Source of the DNA: Verrucomicrobiota bacterium
GTDB lineage: Bacteria > Verrucomicrobiota > Verrucomicrobiia > Opitutales > Oceanipulchritudinaceae
Assembly: GCA_009908535.1 (NCBI GenBank)
Contig: JAAAOD010000256.1
Location: 1 to 21,320, forward strand
Reading direction: 5' to 3'
DNA length: 21,320 bases
Both the position numbers and the translations under genes were made by a program. This document shows positions 14,864 to 21,320 of the stretch, in pieces (position 1 is the first letter of the stretch; each line of letters begins with the position of its first letter). The notes below the pieces were generated by a model that saw only the letters and a program-made list of their open reading frames with translations, made no database searches and had not been told where the DNA came from.

Positions 14864-16522
14864 ATGTCATCCGTAATGGAAGAACTGCTGGCCGAGAGCC
14901 AGTTTGAGAACCTTGTCGAAGGTTCGATTATAAAAGGGATTATCACGGAGATCCGTGACAACGAAGTCATTCTCGACATCGGGGCCAAAGCCGAAGGCGT
15001 GGTCCCGGCCTATGAATTCACCGATCTGGGCGAATTGCAGGTCGGCGAGGAAATCGAGGTGTTCCTCGAGCGACTTGAAGACCGCGATGGCAACCCCGTC
15101 GTCTCTTACGACAAAGCCCAGCAAAAGAAGAACTGGGAGCACATCCTCACGCAGTGTGAGGAGGGCTCCATTCTCAGCGGCCGCGTAAAGACCAAGGTCA
15201 AGGGCGGTCTCGTCGTGAACATCGGCGTGGACGCGTTCCTGCCCGCTTCCCAGATCGACATCCAGCCTCCGAAGAATCTGGACCAGTACCTTGGCCAGAC
15301 CTACGACTTCAAGGTCCTGAAAATCAACACGGACCGGAAGAACATTGTCATTTCCCGCCGTGAACTGATCGAGGAACAACGCCTTGAAAAGCGGCGCAAG
15401 CTCCTCGACGAAATCAAGCCGGGCGACATTCGCCGCGGCGCGGTGAAGAACATCACCGACTACGGCGCCTTCATCGACCTCGACGGCCTCGACGGCCTCC
15501 TGCATATCACCGACATGAGCTGGGGTCGCATCAGCCACCCGAGCGAAATGCTCAAGGTGGGCGAGGAGATCGACGTCATGATCATCGAGGTGGACCGCGA
15601 CCGCGAGCGCGTTTCCCTTGGCCTGAAGCAGACCACGAAGAATCCATGGGAAGGGATCGAAAACCGCTACCCGGTCAACGCCCGCGTGCGCGGCAAGGTG
15701 GTCAACCTCGTTCCCTACGGTGCTTTCGTGGAACTGGAAGAGGGCGTCGAAGGCCTCGTCCACGTCACCGAGCTTTCCTGGGTCAAGCGCATCAACAAAC
15801 CCGGCGAAGTGCTCAAGGTCGGCGACGAAATCGAAGCGGTGGTCCTCGGCATTCAGAAGGAGGAGCAGAAAATCAGCCTCTCCGTCCGTCAGCTCGACCC
15901 GAATCCGTGGGACATGGTCCGCCACAACTACCCGGTCGGCGCCCGCGTGCGCGGCAAGGTGCGGAACCTCACCAGCTACGGCGCCTTTGTTGAACTCGAG
16001 GAAGGGATCGACGGCATGGTGCACGTTTCCGACATGTCGTGGACGCGCAAGGTCAACCATCCCTCCGAAATGGTGAAGAAGGGCGAAGAGGTCGACGCCA
16101 TCGTCCTCGATGTCGATTCCGACGGCCAGCGCATCAGCCTCGGCATGAAGCAGCTCACGAACGATCCGTGGGACGAGATCGACACCCACTTCAAGATCGG
16201 CGACCTCGTTACCGGCAAGGTGAACAAGATCACCAGCTACGGCGCCTTCGTGGAACTCAAGGAAGGCATCGACGGCCTCGTCCACATCAGCCAGATCAGC
16301 GAAGAACGCATCGAGAAGGTGAAGGACGTGCTGTCCGCCGGCGACGAGATCAAGGCGCGGGTGATCAAGATCGACCGCGACGAGCGCCGGATCGGCCTGA
16401 GCATCAAGGCCGCCAACTACGACGAAAGCCAGCTCGCCGCCGAAACGGCCGCTTTCGACAGCATCGGCACCGACGAGCTTACCAGCCTCGGCGACATCCT
16501 CGACGAGGCCACGCGCGACTGA
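14864..16522 (+). CDS. rpsA: 30S ribosomal protein S1
   Basis: S1 binds messenger RNA on the 30S subunit and helps initiate translation, especially on messages with weak Shine-Dalgarno sequences. The 552-residue product contains six S1 (OB-fold) repeats, starting near residues 18, 102, 185, 271, 358 and 444. Repeats 1 and 2 are divergent, as usual for the ribosome-binding part. Repeats 3-6 each have the YGAFV/IxL...G(L/M)xH(V/I)(T/S) core, for example NITDYGAFIDLDGLDGLLHI and KITSYGAFVELKEGIDGLVH. Six repeats and this length match the standard Gram-negative form. The start MSSVMEELLAESQFENL fits the family. It appears to be transcribed alone and ends at two tandem terminators. Confidence 0.97.
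   Translation: MSSVMEELLAESQFENLVEGSIIKGIITEIRDNEVILDIGAKAEGVVPAYEFTDLGELQVGEEIEVFLERLEDRDGNPVVSYDKAQQKKNWEHILTQCEEGSILSGRVKTKVKGGLVVNIGVDAFLPASQIDIQPPKNLDQYLGQTYDFKVLKINTDRKNIVISRRELIEEQRLEKRRKLLDEIKPGDIRRGAVKNITDYGAFIDLDGLDGLLHITDMSWGRISHPSEMLKVGEEIDVMIIEVDRDRERVSLGLKQTTKNPWEGIENRYPVNARVRGKVVNLVPYGAFVELEEGVEGLVHVTELSWVKRINKPGEVLKVGDEIEAVVLGIQKEEQKISLSVRQLDPNPWDMVRHNYPVGARVRGKVRNLTSYGAFVELEEGIDGMVHVSDMSWTRKVNHPSEMVKKGEEVDAIVLDVDSDGQRISLGMKQLTNDPWDEIDTHFKIGDLVTGKVNKITSYGAFVELKEGIDGLVHISQISEERIEKVKDVLSAGDEIKARVIKIDRDERRIGLSIKAANYDESQLAAETAAFDSIGTDELTSLGDILDEATRD
15679..15961 (+). repeat. Near-identical DNA repeats within rpsA (261-base period)
   Basis: A 22-base stretch beginning CGCCCGCGTGCGCGGC is identical at 15679-15700 and 15940-15961, exactly 261 bases (87 codons) apart, which is the S1 repeat period. 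A similar match links repeats 5 and 6 (ACCAGCTACGGCGCCTT near 15970 and 16231, again 261 bases). This is explained by the repeated S1 domains and shared codon choice. Confidence 0.8.
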
Positions 16523-16537
16523 TCGCTTCAACCTTTC

Positions 16538-16568
16538 ACGGGGCCGCATCGGCGGTCCCGTTCTTTTT
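16538..16568 (+). terminator. First of two tandem rpsA terminators
   Basis: A 10-bp stem (ACGGGGCCGC at 16538-16547 with GCGGTCCCGT at 16552-16561, one G-T wobble), with a 4-base ATCG loop, is followed by TTCTTTTT. It lies 15 bases after the rpsA stop codon. Confidence 0.88.
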
Positions 16569-16575
16569 CAAAAGG

Positions 16576-16611
16576 AAACCCGCTGCGGCGTCTGCCGACA
16601 GCGGGTTTTTT
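16576..16611 (+). terminator. Second tandem rpsA terminator
   Basis: A perfect 9-bp stem (AACCCGCTG at 16577-16585 with CAGCGGGTT at 16599-16607) can extend inward through CGGC/GCCG with one bulged base, and is followed by a T-run to 16611. Two terminators in series suggest a need to insulate very strong rpsA transcription. Confidence 0.93.
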
Positions 16612-16621
16612 CATGGGATCA

Positions 16622-16648
16622 GGGGGGGAAGGGAAGGGGAAAGGGGGG
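16622..16648 (+). other. G-rich tract with potential G-quadruplex
   Basis: Four uninterrupted G-runs of 7, 3, 4 and 6 bases are separated by AA, AA and AAA, which meets the usual pattern for a compact four-stranded G-quadruplex on the plus strand. It lies 11 bases after the second rpsA terminator and just before the nested inverted repeat. No gene is encoded here. Confidence 0.7.
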
Positions 16649-16651
16649 CTC

Positions 16652-16802
16652 TAATACCAATTCAAAATAGTTTTGCCTAAGGACGATTTTTTCTCACGGC
16701 GACACGGCGATTACCGCGCAAAGTTTAATTGTGACGCCGTGGTCGCCGTGCCGCCGTGAGAGTAGTTCATCATTTATACAATTCTATTTGAAAGTGGTAT
16801 AA
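16652..16802. repeat. Nested inverted repeat, candidate miniature mobile repeat
   Basis: An inner pair of 19-base arms, TCTCACGGCGACACGGCGA at 16692-16710 and TCGCCGTGCCGCCGTGAGA at 16743-16761, is complementary except at one position. It is enclosed by an outer, less perfect pair: TAATACCAATTCAAAATAG at 16652-16670 and CTATTTGAAAGTGGTATA at 16784-16801. The whole can fold as a long hairpin of about 150 bases. It is richer in A/T at its ends than its surroundings, codes for nothing and sits between the rpsA terminators and the 3' end of msrB. On the minus strand the CACGGCG unit recurs three times at short spacing. No transposase or clear target duplication is visible. Confidence 0.7.
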
Positions 16803-16858
16803 CGGAGCCACGGTGGGCACCCAGGGAGAGTGTTTTGCCGACGCCGGCGGTCCGGTTT

Positions 16859-17416
16859 TTATGATTTTGGATCGTCGTCGGGAACAAAGACGAGGACGGT
16901 GCCGTTGATGCAGTAGCGCTTGTCGGTCGGCGTATCAAAACCCTCGCCTTTAAAGAGATGGCCGAGATGACCGTCGCAGTGGGCACAGAGCACTTCCGTG
17001 CGGACCATGCCGAGGCTGGTGTCCTCCCGAGTTTTGATCGCATCGATTTCGCTGGGGTTCCAGAAGGAAGGCCAGCCGCAACGGGCATCGAATTTCTGTT
17101 CGGCGTGGAAAAGCTCCGCCCCGCAGCCGGCGCAATAATACGTTCCTGAGGCCTGCGCTTTAAATTGTTGGTAGACCTGCCCGCCCGGAGCTTCCGTACC
17201 GGCTTCGCGGAGGATGCGGTACTGTTCGGGCGTCAGCCGCTCGCTCCAGTCAGCGGCGGCGACCTTTTCTTTGGAAAGCTTTTCGGGATGGTCGTCAGTC
17301 TCCTTCATGGGGGCTCCCAGGATGGTGCAGGTGGAGAGGAACACGGCCGACAGCAATCGTGCCACCGGACGTGCAAAGGGCAAAAGGGGACGAATGGCCG
17401 GTTCTTGCTGCTTCAC
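16859..17416 (-). CDS. msrB: Peptide-methionine (R)-S-oxide reductase, probably exported
   Basis: MsrB reduces methionine-R-sulfoxide in proteins. In the 185-residue form, CAGC (C95/C98) and CAHC (C144/C147) are the zinc-binding pairs. C169 in RYCINGTVL is the catalytic cysteine (usually RYCINSAS or similar), and C113 in ARCGWPSFW is the recycling cysteine. The N terminus from a GTG at 17416 (ARLLSAVFLSTCTILGAP) resembles a signal peptide, so the enzyme may repair envelope proteins. The GTG directly follows the folE2 stop codon. An alternative ATG at 17308 has a good GGGAG upstream and would give a cytoplasmic 149-residue enzyme, so the start is uncertain. It is co-directional with folE2 and probably shares its transcript. 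Confidence 0.92.
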   Translation of the reverse strand: MKQQEPAIRPLLPFARPVARLLSAVFLSTCTILGAPMKETDDHPEKLSKEKVAAADWSERLTPEQYRILREAGTEAPGGQVYQQFKAQASGTYYCAGCGAELFHAEQKFDARCGWPSFWNPSEIDAIKTREDTSLGMVRTEVLCAHCDGHLGHLFKGEGFDTPTDKRYCINGTVLVFVPDDDPKS

Positions 17417-18400
17417 TCAGCAAATGAGGCTGCGGAAGTCGTCGATATTCCCGGAAAAACCGCGGTCCACTCCCTTGTTGATGACGGCGACAGCGTCATG
17501 GCTGTGCAGGGATTCGAGGTGGGCGCAGGCGATCTGGAAGTCGAAAATGCGGGAATCGCCTTCGATCTGCTCGTAGAGCAGGCGGGCGGCATCCTCGACG
17601 AACTTGGTCTGCGAACCGTTGAGCTCGGCGAAGGCTTGCTCGTCCTCGCGCTTCACCATGACCTGGGTCTCCGTGCGGAGCCCTTTCTCGCAGGCGGCCT
17701 GGAGATCCTCGATGGTCAGGGTCTGTCCCTTGCGGACATCCACGCTGACGCGGGCTTTGCTGCGCTGGGAATGCGGCACAGCGTAGATGTTGCGGAACTC
17801 TCGGGCGTGCTCGGAGAGCTCGGAAGAACAGGGGCAGGCGGAACTGTAGACGAAATCAAAGTGAATGATTTTCCGGAAGCGGCCGAGGTCATCCAGTTCC
17901 CCTTCGTACGCGCATTCGTAATACTGGTATCCCTCCATATCGCTGCGGAGGCTCTGCTTCATCATGGGGTAGCTGAAGGAAAGCTTCAGCCGGGCCCGGC
18001 GGGAATCGATCCGTTCGGCGTAGGCTTGCAGGATTTCCTCCAGCAATTCCGGCGTGAAAACGCGGTCTTTGAACTCATAAAAGACCCGCATGATCCGGGA
18101 CATGTTGATGCCCTTTTTGTCCGCGCCGAGGGAAACGGTGCCCGTGACCGACGTTTCCAGGGTGACCGGTTCCCCGTCGGCCGTCATGTAGCGCAGGGGA
18201 AGACGGAAATTGGATATGCCGACCTGCAGGATGGGCACATTCGCTCCGAGGATCTCGGAGGAATCGGTGTTCTGCATGTCCGGCAGGGAATTTTTATATT
18301 CGGGAGTCACTGCGAATCCGGTTTCGAATGTTCGTTCAGGTCGCAAAGTAGAATCGCTTCCAGCTACCTGCAAGAGGGATGTGGTGTCCTGAATTGCCAT
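17417..18400 (-). CDS. folE2: GTP cyclohydrolase FolE2 (type IB)
   Basis: FolE2 converts GTP to dihydroneopterin triphosphate, the first step of folate and pterin synthesis. It is the alternative to FolE and can work with metals other than zinc. The ATG at 18400 gives MAIQDTTSLLQVAGSD and a product of 327 residues. Family features are VGISNFRLPL, RADMEGYQYYE-like SDMEGYQYYECAYEG, and the metal/catalytic ACPCSSELSEHA (C189, C191). It is followed without a gap by msrB. The same frame stays open far upstream, but that part is antisense to the next gene and not coding. No Shine-Dalgarno sequence is evident and I see no clear Zur-like operator in the 153-base divergent region. Confidence 0.94.
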   Translation of the reverse strand: MAIQDTTSLLQVAGSDSTLRPERTFETGFAVTPEYKNSLPDMQNTDSSEILGANVPILQVGISNFRLPLRYMTADGEPVTLETSVTGTVSLGADKKGINMSRIMRVFYEFKDRVFTPELLEEILQAYAERIDSRRARLKLSFSYPMMKQSLRSDMEGYQYYECAYEGELDDLGRFRKIIHFDFVYSSACPCSSELSEHAREFRNIYAVPHSQRSKARVSVDVRKGQTLTIEDLQAACEKGLRTETQVMVKREDEQAFAELNGSQTKFVEDAARLLYEQIEGDSRIFDFQIACAHLESLHSHDAVAVINKGVDRGFSGNIDDFRSLIC

Positions 18401-18553
18401 GATAGCGAAAAGATACCCGGAAACAACCACCGCGCAAACCGGCCTCCGCGCCGACGGTTCCGCGTTCGGGTCGATGGCCGATCCCACAGGTTGTGCGGTT
18501 TCCCCTTTTTCCGCGTGACAGAGCCACGGAGCGGGTAGAAATTCAAAAACCGT

Positions 18554-19354
18554 ATGGCGCTTCGTTTCCATGTCCTCGGCAGCAGCAGCAACGGCAATTG
18601 CGCCCTGATCGAGACGGAAAAGACGCGGGTTTTGCTGGACGCCGGCTTCAGTGGAAGGCGCTTGAACGCCTTGCTGAAGGAACGCGCCATTCCCCTTGAA
18701 ACGGTGGAGGCGGTTTTTCTGACCCATGAGCATGGGGATCATGTGGCCGGGTTGCGGGGCCTTGCCCGGCACCGGCACCTGCAATTTTACGCCAATTACG
18801 GTACCGCGCGGGCGGCCCAGGGGAAGCTGGAGCGCGAGCTGCCGTGGCGGATTTTCGAGACCGGATCGAGCTTCGTCTTCAAGGACCTCACGGTGGAGAC
18901 GATCCTGCTGCCGCATGACGCCATGGAGCCGGTGGGCTACCTTTTCCGCAGCGGGACGGGCTCCCTCTTCTCGCCCTTTTGCAGCCTCGCATGGGTGACG
19001 GATCTCGGCCATGCCCCCGCCGGACTGGCCGCTTTTGTCCGGGAGGCGCAGTTGCTTGTTCTTGAGGCGAATCACGATCCCGGCCTCCTCGAATCCGATC
19101 CCAAGCGGCCCTTCAGTGTGAAGCAGCGCATCGCGGGCCGGCACGGCCACCTTTCCAACACCGCCGCTTGCGATTTCCTTGCTTCGGTGGAACGCCCCCT
19201 CTGGCGGCAGGTGATGCTGGCCCACCTCAGCCGCGACTGCAACGACCCCGTGGTGCTGAAGGAGGCGATGGGCAACGGCCACTGCCCATGGCCGGTCCAG
19301 TGCCTCGACCCGCACGCCTACCTTCATCCCGTGGTGGATTTTCAGGAGTGGTGA
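18554..19354 (+). CDS. MBL-fold metallo-hydrolase, WalJ/YycJ-like
   Basis: This 266-residue metallo-beta-lactamase-fold protein starts MALRFHVLGSSSNGNCALIE; the GSSSxGNC start is characteristic of the YycJ/WalJ group. It carries the metal-binding LTHEHGDHVAGL (H58, H60, D62, H63), a second ligand region at LPHDAMEPVGY, D-containing WVTDLGH, and LEANHDPGLL...GRHGHLSN. Relatives are implicated in DNA metabolism or cell-wall-linked signalling as nucleases, but function is not well settled. In this window it has no walRK partner genes. It diverges from folE2 and is followed after 57 bases by the AraC-family regulator, which could share transcription. Confidence 0.9.
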   Translation: MALRFHVLGSSSNGNCALIETEKTRVLLDAGFSGRRLNALLKERAIPLETVEAVFLTHEHGDHVAGLRGLARHRHLQFYANYGTARAAQGKLERELPWRIFETGSSFVFKDLTVETILLPHDAMEPVGYLFRSGTGSLFSPFCSLAWVTDLGHAPAGLAAFVREAQLLVLEANHDPGLLESDPKRPFSVKQRIAGRHGHLSNTAACDFLASVERPLWRQVMLAHLSRDCNDPVVLKEAMGNGHCPWPVQCLDPHAYLHPVVDFQEW

Positions 19355-19411
19355 AACTTGCAGAAAAAATGATTGCTAAAATGATCCGATCGGTTCTGCC
19401 GCCAACCCTCC

Positions 19412-20329
19412 ATGTCTAAAAAGCTCTCGATTCCTTCTGTGGATCTTTCTTCCACCGAGGAGATTCTTATCAACATGCAACCCCCGAGGGATCTGTTCTC
19501 CGGACTGGCCCTGCGGGAAGGCTTCGCTCCCGACAACATCCTGTTTTTCCGGCGCACCCACACCAGTGACTTCCGGCCGGAGGGGATCAGCAATAATTTC
19601 CACCACCGCTTCGAGTTGGTCATCGTCCTCAAGAAAGAGGGCCCCGCGCGCATCGGGAATCACACGCACATCCTGCATCCCGGAGAAGCGACCCTCATCT
19701 TTCCGAATCAATTCCACCATTACATGGACGTGAAGGAGGGAGAGCTGCTTTGGCTCTTTATCACTTTTGAACTGGGCAAGCGTGATCCCATCCGCGATCT
19801 GCAGGACCGGCCGCGCATCCTCGACAAGGCCACGCTGGAATCCGTACAGCGCGTCATCAGCCTCAAAAGCAGCATGGAGAATCGCGACGGGGAGCACATC
19901 CTCGAACTCAGCCATGAGCTCTCCCGCATCCTCCGGCGCATGACGGAGCTTCCGGTGATTCCCGAAGAGCGCCGCAACATCCACAGCACCGATGATGCGC
20001 GGGGTGTCATCCTTGGGCGGATCAATTCCATCGTCCGGGAAAACCTTCACCGCCAGATCACCATCGCCGATCTCGCCGAGGAAATGGGCTATTCCGTCAG
20101 CTACCTGCGGGGCATTTTCCGAGACCGCCTCGGGGTCAGTCTCGGAAAATACATCCGCGAATCCCGCCTCAGCCGGGCCGCCCAGTTGCTGCAGACGGAG
20201 GAGATGAGCGTGACCGGCGTGGCGGAGGCGACCGGATTCGGTTCTCTTTTCGCCTTCTCGCGCGCCTTCAAAAACGCCTACGGAGTTTCGCCCAAGGCCT
20301 ACAGTAAGTTTATTCACCAAAAGGGGTAG
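19412..20329 (+). CDS. AraC-family transcriptional regulator with cupin sensor domain
   Basis: The 305-residue protein has an N-terminal cupin-type effector domain (about 35-130: FHHRFELVIVLKKEGPARIG, LHPGEATLIFPNQFHHY) and a C-terminal double helix-turn-helix (about 205-303). First helix-turn-helix: ITIADLAEEMGYSVSYLRGI. Second: SVTGVAEATGFGSLFAFSRA, then FKNAYGVSPKAY, the family signature. Such regulators usually activate sugar-use genes on binding a ligand. Neither ligand nor target is evident. The PIG-L deacetylase, 50 bases downstream on the same strand, is the most likely partner. The ATG at 19412 follows CCGCCAACCCTCC with no Shine-Dalgarno sequence. Confidence 0.93.
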   Translation: MSKKLSIPSVDLSSTEEILINMQPPRDLFSGLALREGFAPDNILFFRRTHTSDFRPEGISNNFHHRFELVIVLKKEGPARIGNHTHILHPGEATLIFPNQFHHYMDVKEGELLWLFITFELGKRDPIRDLQDRPRILDKATLESVQRVISLKSSMENRDGEHILELSHELSRILRRMTELPVIPEERRNIHSTDDARGVILGRINSIVRENLHRQITIADLAEEMGYSVSYLRGIFRDRLGVSLGKYIRESRLSRAAQLLQTEEMSVTGVAEATGFGSLFAFSRAFKNAYGVSPKAYSKFIHQKG

Positions 20330-20379
20330 AACCCGCCGGTCTGCGCATCCTGATAGATGGAACATCGCCCTTTCCACCC

Positions 20380-21231
20380 ATGAACCTTCACCATCCCAAC
20401 CACGATCTGCTCATTCGGAGAGAGACACCCTCCGGCCGTCCGCTGCCCCGGGTCTCCCACCTCGCCATCGCCGCGCATCAGGACGATGTCGAGATCTTCG
20501 CCTGCCACGGCATTCTCGAATGCTTCCGCCGTGAGGACCGGAATTTTGGCGCCGTCATCGTGACGGACGGCGCCGGGAGCGCCCGCACCGGACGCTACAG
20601 CGCGTGCGGCGATGAGGACATGCAGGGGATCCGCAGGGAGGAACAGCGCCAGGCCGCCGCCATCGGAGATTACGCTTTCGTGGCACAGCTCGCCTATCCC
20701 AGTGCCAGAATCAGAGAGTCCGGCGAGACGGACAGTGTCGACGATCTTGTCGCCATTCTGGAGGCGTCCGCCCCGGAAACGCTCTACCTCCACAATCCTT
20801 TCGACAAGCATGCCACCCACGTCGCCGTTCTCGGAAAATGCCTTGCCGCCATGCGCAGGCTCCCGGAGGAACAGCGACCGAAAAGGATCTTCGGTTGCGA
20901 GGTCTGGCGTGACCTCGATTGGCTGCCCGACGCCCGCAAAGTCGCCTTGCCGGTGGACGGCATGCCGAATCTGCGTGCGGCGCTCCTCAGGGTTTTTGAC
21001 TCCCAGATCAGCGGCGGCAAGCGGTACGATCTTGCCGCGGAGGGCCGTCGCATGGCGAACGCGACTTTCCACGAGTCCCATGAGGTGGACAAGGGGGACA
21101 GGTTGACTTTCGCCCTCGATTTGTCACCGATTTTTCACGACGAAACCGCGGATCCACAAAACTTTCTCGATGTTGTCATTAATGAATTTCGCAATGAAGT
21201 GGCCGGGAACGCGCGTCTTCTCCTGCCGTGA
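20380..21231 (+). CDS. PIG-L/LmbE family deacetylase
   Basis: This 283-residue protein is a predicted zinc-dependent N-deacetylase of the PIG-L/LmbE family, which acts on N-acetylglucosaminyl conjugates and similar amino-sugar compounds. The metal motif is AHQDDVE (H33, D35, D36), where the usual AHPDD has Gln in place of Pro. The second metal region is HNPFDKHATH (H138, D142, H144, H147). VTDGAGSARTGRY and the RREEQRQAAAIG helix are also typical. There is no signal peptide, so it is cytoplasmic. It lies directly after the AraC regulator. Substrate is unknown; a role in breaking down or modifying an amino-sugar is inferred. Confidence 0.88.
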   Translation: MNLHHPNHDLLIRRETPSGRPLPRVSHLAIAAHQDDVEIFACHGILECFRREDRNFGAVIVTDGAGSARTGRYSACGDEDMQGIRREEQRQAAAIGDYAFVAQLAYPSARIRESGETDSVDDLVAILEASAPETLYLHNPFDKHATHVAVLGKCLAAMRRLPEEQRPKRIFGCEVWRDLDWLPDARKVALPVDGMPNLRAALLRVFDSQISGGKRYDLAAEGRRMANATFHESHEVDKGDRLTFALDLSPIFHDETADPQNFLDVVINEFRNEVAGNARLLLP

Positions 21232-21262
21232 TATCTTTCTGGACGAAATTCAATCCGCCCCC

Positions 21263-21320
21263 TCAGGCTTTCAGGAAGGCGGTGACCAGCTTGTACAGCT
21301 CGGGAGCGTGGACGAGGAAG
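21263..21320 (-). CDS. C-terminal end of a gene entering from beyond the window, possibly alpha/beta hydrolase
   Basis: On the minus strand a frame open from the window edge ends at a TGA at 21263-21265 and reads FLVHAPELYKLVTAFLKA. The H-x-PE-...-FL pattern resembles the last helix of alpha/beta-hydrolase proteins, where a catalytic His is followed by 'PE...FL'. With 18 residues this is only a suggestion. The gene converges on the PIG-L deacetylase, with 31 bases between the two stop codons and no clear terminator there. Confidence 0.45.
   Translation of the reverse strand, partial: FLVHAPELYKLVTAFLKA

Noticed and set aside
15679..16260. Regularly spaced repeats as a CRISPR-like array
   Set aside because: The 261-base period equals the S1 domain length in rpsA and stays in frame; there are no short unique spacers.
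14867..16549. A 560-codon open frame on the minus strand
   Set aside because: It is an exact antisense shadow of rpsA; its repeated Asp/Val/His-rich pattern just mirrors the S1 repeats.
16622..16802. An insertion sequence
   Set aside because: There is no transposase frame and no clear target-site duplication; at most it is a non-autonomous repeat.
18401..19327. Upstream extension of the folE2 frame to a 636-codon protein
   Set aside because: The extra part is antisense to the WalJ-like gene. FolE2 family similarity begins at the ATG at 18400.

Overview
The window is about 21 kb of GC-rich, densely coding bacterial chromosome with around 20 genes on both strands. It contains no phage genes, transposase, CRISPR array, rRNA or tRNA that I can see. 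Most genes are housekeeping or metabolic. The gene set and style (a single-chain glycine dehydrogenase with two-subunit-type signatures, a degenerate FmdB-like protein, a secreted FecR-domain protein, many starts without a clear Shine-Dalgarno sequence) suggest a Verrucomicrobiota-like bacterium, perhaps Opitutae. This placement is inference and no marker in the window proves it.

Layout. At 1-102 is the last part of a hydantoinase B/5-oxoprolinase-type gene (+). From 4680 down to 109 a minus-strand series reads: an RsuA/RluB-type pseudouridine synthase, an exported SH3-like protein, folD, a receiver-histidine kinase hybrid, and proC, which is broken by an apparent one-base frameshift near 732. 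A secreted FecR-domain protein (4785-5567, +) diverges from the pseudouridine synthase and ends in a clear terminator. The glycine cleavage P-protein (5666-8677, -) diverges from nth (endonuclease III, +). The plus strand then carries an orphan type II secretion/pilus GspF/PilC-like protein, the FmdB-like protein tightly coupled to a two-domain ABC permease, a subtilisin-type protease with a CARDB-like tail, and rpsA with six S1 domains, closed by two tandem terminators. Between rpsA and msrB lie a G-rich tract and a nested inverted repeat that looks like a small mobile repeat. On the minus strand, msrB abuts folE2. On the plus strand, a WalJ/YycJ-like metallo-hydrolase, an AraC-family regulator and a PIG-L/LmbE deacetylase follow. 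The last bases hold the 3' end of another minus-strand gene.

Functional links. Three genes meet in folate and one-carbon metabolism although they sit in separate units: folE2 starts pterin synthesis, the P-protein feeds methylene-tetrahydrofolate production from glycine, and folD interconverts the methylene and formyl forms. rpsA and the pseudouridine synthase serve translation, nth repairs oxidised bases, and msrB repairs oxidised methionine. The AraC regulator and the PIG-L deacetylase are adjacent and may form a small regulated unit.

I found no convincing wholly new system. The best leads are the nested inverted repeat at 16652-16802, the FmdB-like/permease pair, the unusual iron-sulfur cysteine spacing in Nth, and the split proC.
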